DNA of 11,708 nt, from the NCBI GenBank assembly GCA_017407365.1, contig JAFQWR010000066.1, positions 1 to 11,708 on the forward strand. The letters run 5' to 3'. A program made the translations under genes and the position numbers. How positions within the stretch are numbered: position 1 is the first letter of the stretch; each line of letters begins with the position of its first letter. Below, piece after piece: positions 6,900 through 11,708 of this stretch. Source of the stretch: Clostridia bacterium. GTDB lineage: Bacteria; Bacillota; Clostridia; Christensenellales; HGM11417. The notes below the pieces were generated by a model that was not told where the DNA came from, did no database searches, and saw only the letters and a program-made list of their open reading frames with translations.

Positions 6900-7664
6900 A
6901 TGCGATTTGTTGTTATCAAAAAAAGAAGCATTGCACTTTTTTTAATCTGCTTTTTTGTGCTTTCGGTTGTCATTCTGTCCTTACAGGGGAGCGGCACCGC
7001 GTCTGTATATTTTGGTGAAAGCATCAGAAGGGTTCCCATTTATCGGGTGAGGACAGAGGAGAAAAAGATAGCCCTGACCTTTGATGCCGCATGGGGAGCG
7101 GATAAAACGGATGGTATTTTAGAAATTCTGCAAAGATATCAGGCAGATGCAACCTTCTTTCTTGTTGGCTTTTGGATGGAGAATTTTGCGGAGAAAACAA
7201 AGCAGATAGATGCGGCAGGCTTCGAAATCGGCACACATTCCAATACCCATCCGCACATGGCAAGACTTTCCTCAGACGATATCAGAAAGGAGCTTTCTGT
7301 CTGTACCGAAAAAATCAAAAGCCTGACGGGCAAGGACGTTTCTCTTTTCCGTGCGCCCTTTGGGGAGTATAACGACAGGGTAATCGAAGGAGCAGAGGCT
7401 CTGGGTTTGACCACCATTCAATGGGATGTAGATTCTCTGGATTGGAAGAGCCTTCCCGTGCAAGAAACTGTGACAAGAGTGCTTTCTAAGGCAAGGCCCG
7501 GCTCTATCGTTTTGTTTCACAACAATTCCGAGCATATTTTAGAGGTTTTGCCCCCGATTTTAACTGCTCTTGCCGACCAGGGCTATTCCTTTGTCAGGGT
7601 AAGTGATTTGATTTACCGCGAAAACTTTACGGTGGATTCCCGTGGAGAACAGATACGTAATTGA
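6900..7664 (+). CDS. pdaB: PdaB-type polysaccharide deacetylase family protein (sporulation)
   Basis: The 254-residue protein has an N-terminal signal anchor (about 9-28) and a NodB/polysaccharide deacetylase domain (about 55-240). AAGGAAGG at 6886-6893 supports ATG 6900. Motif 1 is LTFDAAWG (59-66), the PdaB-family form in which the metal-binding second Asp of the usual TFDDG is replaced (here Ala63). Later motifs are GTHSNTHPH (111-119, with His113 and His117), RAPFGEYN (151-158), WDVDSLDW (175-182) and VLFHNN (204-209). In Bacillus subtilis PdaB is made in the forespore and is needed to keep spores intact late in development; its substrate is not firmly known. No sporulation promoter could be placed with confidence in 6746-6885. 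The next gene starts 30 bases downstream. Confidence 0.87.
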   Translation: MRFVVIKKRSIALFLICFFVLSVVILSLQGSGTASVYFGESIRRVPIYRVRTEEKKIALTFDAAWGADKTDGILEILQRYQADATFFLVGFWMENFAEKTKQIDAAGFEIGTHSNTHPHMARLSSDDIRKELSVCTEKIKSLTGKDVSLFRAPFGEYNDRVIEGAEALGLTTIQWDVDSLDWKSLPVQETVTRVLSKARPGSIVLFHNNSEHILEVLPPILTALADQGYSFVRVSDLIYRENFTVDSRGEQIRN

Positions 7665-7694
7665 CGCCGCAGGCGTTTTAGGAGGATAAATATT

Positions 7695-8384
7695 ATGTAT
7701 GAACGCATGAACAACAATCAACTGTACTTAGCCGGTACCATTGTTTCCGACCCCGTGTTTTCGCATGAAATCTACGGCGAGGGCTTTTACGAGCTGTACT
7801 TAGAGGTAAAACGGTTATCCGAGCAAACGGATATTCTGCCGGTTACGCTGTCGGAGCGTCTGATTTCGGAAAACGAGCTCAGAGTGGGCAGTAAAATAGG
7901 CTTTTACGGGCAATTCCGTAGCTATAATAAAATAGAGGAGGGCAGATCAAGGCTGATGCTCACTGTGTTTGTGAGAGAAACTGAGGAATTTGACGAGAGC
8001 AAAAACCCAAATTGGATTCAGCTTACCGGTTATGTATGCAAGCAACCCATTTACCGTACAACACCCTTCTCGCGGGAAATTACCGACGTCTTGCTTGCGG
8101 TAAACCGCGCTTATAATAAATCTGATTATATTCCCTGTATTACGTGGGGAAGAAATGCACGCTACGCAAGAGGGCTTCAGGTGGGTGAGCAGATCAGTAT
8201 CGCGGGTCGTATACAAAGCAGGGTCTATCAAAAAAGAATTACGGAAACACAAAGCGAGCAGCGTACGGCATACGAGATTTCCGTAGCAAGAATTGTTTCG
8301 GGAGAATTTCCGCCTGAGCTTTCTATGGGCGGTATCCCAATGACGGCAGAGCTGGAGGAGCACCGTCCTCACGTGTATCATTGA
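7695..8384 (+). CDS. SSB-like protein with two tandem OB folds
   Basis: AGGAGG at 7680-7685, 9 bases upstream, fixes ATG 7695. The 229-residue product contains two SSB/PriB-like OB-fold units. The first (about 8-95) begins NQLYLAGTIVSDP and ends near VGSKIGFYGQFRSYNK. The second (about 107-201) begins WIQLTGYVCKQPIY and includes AVNRAYNKSDYIPCITWGRNAR and VGEQISIAGRIQSRVYQKR, close to the SSB pattern. A normal bacterial SSB has one such fold plus a flexible tail with an acidic DDDIPF-like tip. This one ends in HRPHVYH with no such tip, so it is probably not the general SSB. Similar two-fold proteins occur in clostridia. DNA binding is inferred from the fold, and its biological job is unknown. 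It is likely co-transcribed with pdaB. Confidence 0.72.
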   Translation: MYERMNNNQLYLAGTIVSDPVFSHEIYGEGFYELYLEVKRLSEQTDILPVTLSERLISENELRVGSKIGFYGQFRSYNKIEEGRSRLMLTVFVRETEEFDESKNPNWIQLTGYVCKQPIYRTTPFSREITDVLLAVNRAYNKSDYIPCITWGRNARYARGLQVGEQISIAGRIQSRVYQKRITETQSEQRTAYEISVARIVSGEFPPELSMGGIPMTAELEEHRPHVYH

Positions 8385-8402
8385 GTGCTAAGTATATAAA
8401 AG

Positions 8403-8437
8403 AAAAAGCAACGGCCGTCATAACAGTCGTTGCTTTT
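8403..8437. terminator. Bidirectional terminator between the SSB-like and HAD genes
   Basis: A 12-bp stem (8404-8415 with 8426-8437, one G-T wobble) encloses a 10-base loop. On the minus strand it runs into TTTTTCTTTT; on the plus strand it ends in four T then ATC. It separates the convergent SSB-like gene and the HAD phosphatase. Confidence 0.85.
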
Positions 8438-8483
8438 ATCATTTCAGACAGATTGTGCTTGTGAATGCCTTACGTTTTTACGG

Positions 8484-9266
8484 TTAAGAATTGGGAATAT
8501 CGCCAACACCGTTCAGTACAATAGAGGGGCGGTAGGGATAGCGCAGAATATCTTCACGCGAGGTGCATCCCGAAAGAACGAGCACGGTATCAATTTCAGA
8601 TTCCACACCTGCAATGATATCTGTATCCATGCGGTCGCCTACGATGCACGCATCCTCATTTTTAACGCCAAGCATTTTTAAGCCGATACGCATCATCAGA
8701 GGGTTGGGCTTACCTAAGAAGTAAGCGGATTTGCCCGATGCCATTTCGATGGGGGCAATCAGCGATCTTGTTGCAGGGATCATACCAACTTCAGCAGGGC
8801 CCGTAAGGTCGGGGTTGGTGCCAATCAGCTTTGCGCCACGTTGCACAAGAAGAGTAGCACGCTCAATCATTTCGTAGTTAAGGGCACGTGTTTCACCCAC
8901 TACAACATAATCGGGGTTGACGTTGTTCATCGTAAAGCCGGCGTTGTATAATGCCATCGAAAGACCGGGCTCGCCGATTACGTATGCCGTACCGCCGTTG
9001 GGACATTGCGACTTTAAGAAGTTTGCAGTTGCAAGTGCGCTGGTATAAAAATGCTCTTCCGAAATATCAAGCCCCATGCGTAAAAGCTTCTGGCGCAGCT
9101 CCATGGGGGAGCGCTCGCTGGAATTCGTTAAAAAGATAAACTTTTTATCGTTATCCATCAGCCATTTGCAAAAATCCTTTGCGCCATCCAGAATGCGGTT
9201 GCCATGATAGATGACACCGTCCATATCGCAGATAAAGCCTTTCTTTTCACTCAGAGTAATAGACAT
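8484..9266 (-). CDS. HAD-IIA family phosphatase (NagD-like)
   Basis: The start ATG at 9264-9266 is preceded by GGAGAAGG (minus strand, 9272-9279), giving 260 residues. In-frame codons further upstream have no ribosome binding site. HAD motifs are in order: motif I CDMDGVIYHG with nucleophile Asp14 and Asp16, motif II FLTNSS (45-50, Thr47), motif III GKPNP with Lys186, and motif IV VGDRMDTDI with Asp211 and Asp215. A C2-type cap lies between motifs II and III, the NagD/AraL/4-nitrophenylphosphatase arrangement. Such enzymes dephosphorylate small sugar phosphates or nucleotides, but the substrate cannot be told from sequence. It is separated from the permease gene upstream by a terminator, so it is probably a single-gene unit. 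TATAAG at 9300-9305 (minus strand) may be its -10 box, but the -35 is poor. Confidence 0.92.
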   Translation of the reverse strand: MSITLSEKKGFICDMDGVIYHGNRILDGAKDFCKWLMDNDKKFIFLTNSSERSPMELRQKLLRMGLDISEEHFYTSALATANFLKSQCPNGGTAYVIGEPGLSMALYNAGFTMNNVNPDYVVVGETRALNYEMIERATLLVQRGAKLIGTNPDLTGPAEVGMIPATRSLIAPIEMASGKSAYFLGKPNPLMMRIGLKMLGVKNEDACIVGDRMDTDIIAGVESEIDTVLVLSGCTSREDILRYPYRPSIVLNGVGDIPNS

Positions 9267-9407
9267 AAATCCTTCTCCAAAAAAATAGTTTTCGTCTTTC
9301 TTATATCGTATCACAAAAAGAGTAAAAAGTAAAGAAAACAAAAAAGGCTTTCCAAAAAAAGTAGGATAGATATCTGAGATTGCACAGGCTTTTTTGCTTT
9401 CGCACAG

Positions 9408-9437
9408 AAAAAAAGACGTTGCTTTTTTTGCAACGCC
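9408..9437 (-). terminator. Intrinsic terminator after the ABC permease gene
   Basis: On the minus strand GGCGTTGC and GCAACGTC form an 8-bp stem (9430-9437 with 9415-9422) around a loop of seven A, followed by seven T (complement of 9408-9414). It lies 16 bases after the permease stop and ends the two-gene transporter unit. Confidence 0.9.
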
Positions 9438-9452
9438 TGATGTCTTGGCTTA

Positions 9453-10259
9453 TTATTTTGTAAGCTTTTCGATCAGTGCTACCAAAAAGTACATGGCGGC
9501 GGCTAAGATGCAAAGAATCACCGTGCTTGCCATCACAAGATCAAGCTTAAAAACCTGACCGCCGTACACAATCAAATAACCGAGCCCCGCGCGTGAAACG
9601 AGATATTCACCCATAATGGTGCCTACCCAGCTCATACCAACGTTTATTTTTAACACGGAAATAAAGGCGGGAAGAGAGGAGGGAAGCACCAATTTTATCA
9701 GCATCTGCCATTTGCTTGCACCCATAGACCTAAGAAGCAGCAGCCTTTCTGCATCGGTAGATTGAAAGGCAGAAAGCATATTCAAAACGGTGATGACAAT
9801 GCAGATCAGTATTGCCATTACAACAATTGCCTTCATGCCCGTGCCGCACCAGATAATGATAATAGGCCCCAAGGCTATTTTGGGTAGGCTGTTCAGAACA
9901 ACAATAAAGGGGTCCAGAATCTCCCGTAACGGATCGCAGCACCATAAAACTATAGCAATTGCCGTACCTGCCAGGGTGGAGATTCCAAAGCCCAGAACGG
10001 TTTCATACAACGTAATTCCTATGTGCATCATCAGATCGCCCGAGTGGAGCAGGTTGCCCACTGTTTTAATGATGCGAGAGGGGGAGCTTGTAATAAAGGC
10101 GTCTATCACACCCAGTCGGGCAAAAATCTCCCATAATCCGAAAATTGCAATCAGTAAGCCAAAGCGCAGTAGCCGAATGCAAGAGGCTCTCCACTTTTTC
10201 TTCCGCAGGAATTGGATATGCTCGTAAGAGCAAGCGACCTCTTTTTTATTTCTTTTCAT
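9453..10259 (-). CDS. ABC transporter permease, SsuC/TauC-type
   Basis: This is the integral-membrane subunit of a binding-protein-dependent importer. I chose ATG 10259 because GGGAGG ends 6 bases upstream; a longer reading from 10286 has no ribosome binding site. The 268-residue product has a basic cytoplasmic start, about six membrane segments and the BPD_transp_1 domain. The cytoplasmic EAA-type loop is AERLLLLRSMGASKWQML (170-187, conserved Gly180). The closest named families carry sulfonate, taurine, nitrate or thiamine-precursor substrates; the present substrate is unknown. The start overlaps the ATPase gene by 14 bases, so the two are translationally coupled. No periplasmic-type binding protein is encoded in the window. 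Confidence 0.9.
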   Translation of the reverse strand: MKRNKKEVACSYEHIQFLRKKKWRASCIRLLRFGLLIAIFGLWEIFARLGVIDAFITSSPSRIIKTVGNLLHSGDLMMHIGITLYETVLGFGISTLAGTAIAIVLWCCDPLREILDPFIVVLNSLPKIALGPIIIIWCGTGMKAIVVMAILICIVITVLNMLSAFQSTDAERLLLLRSMGASKWQMLIKLVLPSSLPAFISVLKINVGMSWVGTIMGEYLVSRAGLGYLIVYGGQVFKLDLVMASTVILCILAAAMYFLVALIEKLTK

Positions 10260-11019
10260 GGCTGACCTCCCGATAAAGTTTTTCAAACAGCAGAGGAAAG
10301 CCGCTTTCCTCTCTGCGATGCAAAGGAGATAAATTCCGTCTGAGCGGAATTTCTATTACTGTTTTTACCGTAGCAGGTCTTTGCGATAGCACAACGACAC
10401 GGTCCGAAAGGCTGATTGCCTCCGAAATGTCGTGTGTTACTAAAATAGCCGTTTTCTTTTCGGATGAAATAATGCGGTATACGTCATCGCAGGCCTCCAG
10501 CCTTGTCTGGTAATCGAGTGCAGAAAAGGGTTCGTCTAACAGCAGTATTTCCGGATCTGAGGCAAGCGTTCGGATCAGTGCCGTGCGCTGTCGCATTCCT
10601 CCGGATAGCTGTGGGGGCTTTGCCTTGGCAAAATCAATCAAGCCGTATTTTTTCAGCAGGGAATAAATCCTTTGCTTATCCTCCGAGCGCAATCTCTTTC
10701 CCTGCAGTTCAAGCCCAATGGTGACGTTTCTATAAACCGACCGCCAAGGGAAAAGCGCATCGTGCTGCAGCATATAGCCTATGCTCGGTGAGGGCTGTGT
10801 GACCGGCTTTCCGTGTAGCAGAATGTGGCCGCCGGAGGGCTTTATCAAGCCTGCTGCCATCGAAAGAAGCGTTGTTTTTCCGCATCCGGACGGCCCGATA
10901 ATAGAAAGAAATTCGCCCTCTCTGACCGAAAAGCTGACGTTTTTTACGGCTTGTATTTCTCCCTGCTCGGTGTGATAGCAATAGCGGATACTTTCAAACG
11001 TAAGGGTGTTTTTCATCAT
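10246..11019 (-). CDS. ABC transporter ATPase, SsuB/TauB-type
   Basis: This is the nucleotide-binding subunit that powers the adjacent permease. The 257-residue product has Walker A GPSGCGKTT (42-50), Q-loop LQHDALFPW (84-92), signature LSGGMRQR (138-145), Walker B ILLLDEP (158-164), D-loop SALD and the switch histidine in VTHD (194-197). The FPW after the Q-loop and the GMRQR form of the signature are typical of nitrate/sulfonate/taurine-class ATPases. The start is uncertain between two adjacent ATG codons (11019 and 11016); AAAGGA lies about 12 bases upstream of the first. In-frame codons further upstream, to 11127, add no recognisable domain sequence. No TPP or other riboswitch is visible in the leader. 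The spoIIID gene lies upstream on the same strand, separated by a hairpin. Confidence 0.92.
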   Translation of the reverse strand: MMKNTLTFESIRYCYHTEQGEIQAVKNVSFSVREGEFLSIIGPSGCGKTTLLSMAAGLIKPSGGHILLHGKPVTQPSPSIGYMLQHDALFPWRSVYRNVTIGLELQGKRLRSEDKQRIYSLLKKYGLIDFAKAKPPQLSGGMRQRTALIRTLASDPEILLLDEPFSALDYQTRLEACDDVYRIISSEKKTAILVTHDISEAISLSDRVVVLSQRPATVKTVIEIPLRRNLSPLHRREESGFPLLFEKLYREVSHEKK

Positions 11020-11125
11020 GTAATTCGTAATTCCTTTGGCTTTCACCGTGATGCGTTGCAATGTAAAAATCTGATCCCTTACTTTATATGTAAAGAAGAA
11101 TAAAAAAGGTGATATCAAGGTAGAC

Positions 11126-11162
11126 AAAAGCCGTACGTTGCGTAATACAGCGTACGGCTTTT
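11126..11162 (-). terminator. Probable terminator after spoIIID
   Basis: A perfect 12-bp stem AAAAGCCGTACG/CGTACGGCTTTT (11126-11137 with 11151-11162) encloses a 13-base loop, a few bases beyond the spoIIID stop. The T-run is only four long in either direction, so termination may be partial. Read-through could then supply some transcription to the ABC genes. Confidence 0.65.
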
Positions 11163-11165
11163 ATG

Positions 11166-11426
11166 CTAAATACTTCTTTTTTTCAGCTTGTATTTTTGCC
11201 TGGTCGCTTCGCCTCCACGTATATGCCTGACAGAAAAATTGCGATCCAGAATCTTTTTTACCCGTAGATACAGCCGATAGTCAATCGCGCGCAGTCGCTC
11301 ACTCACATCCTTATGTGCTGTGCTTTTGCTCACGCAAAAGGCTTTGGCGGCTTTTCGTACCGTGCATTCTGTTTGTGCAATATAATTTCCGATTTCTATC
11401 GCCCTTTCGTATATGTATTCGTTCAC
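11166..11426 (-). CDS. spoIIID: Sporulation transcription factor SpoIIID
   Basis: The product is a small DNA-binding regulator of mother-cell genes during sporulation, acting after sigma-E. I prefer GTG 11426. GGGAGGG (11434-11440, minus strand) is spaced about 8 bases from it, and the product MNEYIYERAIEIGNYI aligns from its first residue with Bacillus SpoIIID. ATG 11432 would start only two bases after the GGAGG core. The 86 residues contain a helix-turn-helix (about 23-44, TVRKAAKAFCVSKSTAHKDV) and the conserved basic C-terminal segment RHIRGGEATRQKYK (68-81), which in Bacillus SpoIIID also contributes to DNA contact. The Bacillus protein is about 93 residues, so this one is nearly full length. 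A sigma-E-like promoter lies just upstream. Its presence is the strongest sign that the host forms endospores. Confidence 0.95.
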   Translation of the reverse strand: MNEYIYERAIEIGNYIAQTECTVRKAAKAFCVSKSTAHKDVSERLRAIDYRLYLRVKKILDRNFSVRHIRGGEATRQKYKLKKRSI

Positions 11427-11463
11427 GCACATTCCCTCCCAGATTTCGTATCCGTGCAATATT

Positions 11464-11493
11464 AGTATACGGGGAAGAGGAGTAAAAATATGC
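11464..11493 (-). promoter_or_regulatory. Sigma-E-like promoter of spoIIID
   Basis: On the minus strand GCATATT (complement of 11487-11493) matches the sigma-E -35 pattern KMATATT at all seven positions. CGTATACT (complement of 11464-11471) matches the -10 pattern CATACAMT at six of eight. The spacer is 15 bases, within the usual 14-15. The start of transcription would fall about 30 bases before the GTG start. spoIIID is sigma-E dependent in Bacillus. Confidence 0.6.
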
Positions 11494-11637
11494 CGAATCG
11501 TGCGGTTAGTTTCTGCAAACATTTGTTCGTTGTGTTTTTGATGCAGATGTGTAAGGAATGACACCTTTTGTTTTTTAATAGAATAGTATGTTTACATTAA
11601 GATGGAGGGTGCTTTTCAGGGGGTGCTCTTGGGTTTG

Positions 11638-11678
11638 TATAATAGAAATATCTGTTTGTATTAGTAATGCAAACAGAT
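11638..11678 (+). promoter_or_regulatory. TATAAT box followed by a near-perfect 29-bp palindrome (possible promoter-operator)
   Basis: TATAAT lies at 11638-11643. The -35 region (about 11615-11620, TTCAGG) is weak. Six bases after the -10 box begins an inverted repeat with arms at 11650-11663 and 11665-11678 around a single central G. Thirteen of 14 positions are complementary and the other is a T-G pair. It would overlap the transcription start, a typical place for a repressor operator. It is not followed by a T-run at once and has almost no loop, so a terminator is less likely. Any gene it controls lies beyond the right edge. Confidence 0.5.
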
Positions 11679-11708
11679 GTTCAAAAGTTATATTTTTGCC
11701 CTTGCTGA

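Noticed and set aside
7664..7679. Small hairpin ACGCC-GCA-GGCGT followed by four T between pdaB and the SSB-like gene
   Set aside because: The stem is only 5 bp with a 3-base loop and a short T-run interrupted by the next gene's AGGAGG. It is too weak to call a terminator.
11020..11125. Possible TPP riboswitch ahead of the ABC transporter genes
   Set aside because: The conserved TPP aptamer cores (CTGAGA and the ACCTGATCTGG-type segment) are absent.
11607..11627. Repeated GGGTGCT at 11607 and 11621
   Set aside because: There are only two 7-base copies with no further members, so it does not support a repeat array.

Overview
The window looks like a chromosomal segment of an endospore-forming member of the Firmicutes, most likely a clostridial lineage. 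The evidence is a SpoIIID regulator, a PdaB-type polysaccharide deacetylase, a sepF-lspA-rluD cell-division/translation neighbourhood, an FMN riboswitch controlling an ECF-type riboflavin S component, strong AGGAGG ribosome binding sites and intrinsic terminators. I see no phage, insertion sequence, CRISPR array, tRNA or rRNA.

Region 1 (1-5821, plus strand) is a tightly packed run of genes. In order they are the 3' end of sepF, lspA (signal peptidase II with an unusual acidic tail), an RluD-type pseudouridine synthase, an ABC-F ribosome-associated ATPase, a membrane-anchored ComEC-like metallo-beta-lactamase-fold protein, aroQ (type II dehydroquinase), and a short protein that aligns with shikimate kinase but has lost its P-loop and substrate-binding residues. 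Several genes overlap (28 or so, 4 and 14 bases). The run ends at a strong bidirectional terminator.

Region 2 (5736-6745, minus strand) is a complete riboflavin-uptake unit. It reads: consensus sigma-A promoter, FMN aptamer, intrinsic terminator serving as expression platform, ribU, and terminators shared with region 1. The roughly 400 bases between ribU and pdaB are mostly accounted for by this leader (6525-6745). In the remaining 6746-6885 I see no convincing site.

Region 3 (6900-8437, plus strand) holds pdaB and a two-OB-fold SSB-like protein, ending at another bidirectional hairpin. Region 4 (8404-11493, minus strand) holds a NagD-type HAD phosphatase, a two-gene ABC importer (permease plus ATPase, no binding protein in view), and spoIIID with a plausible sigma-E promoter. 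At the right edge a TATAAT box followed by a 29-bp near-perfect palindrome suggests a regulated promoter firing out of the window.

Most of the window is well-known chromosomal biology. The least ordinary item is the apparent shikimate pseudokinase overlapping aroQ. The exported MBL protein, the LspA tail, the binding-protein-less transporter beside spoIIID and the edge palindrome come next. I see nothing that amounts to a wholly new multi-gene system.
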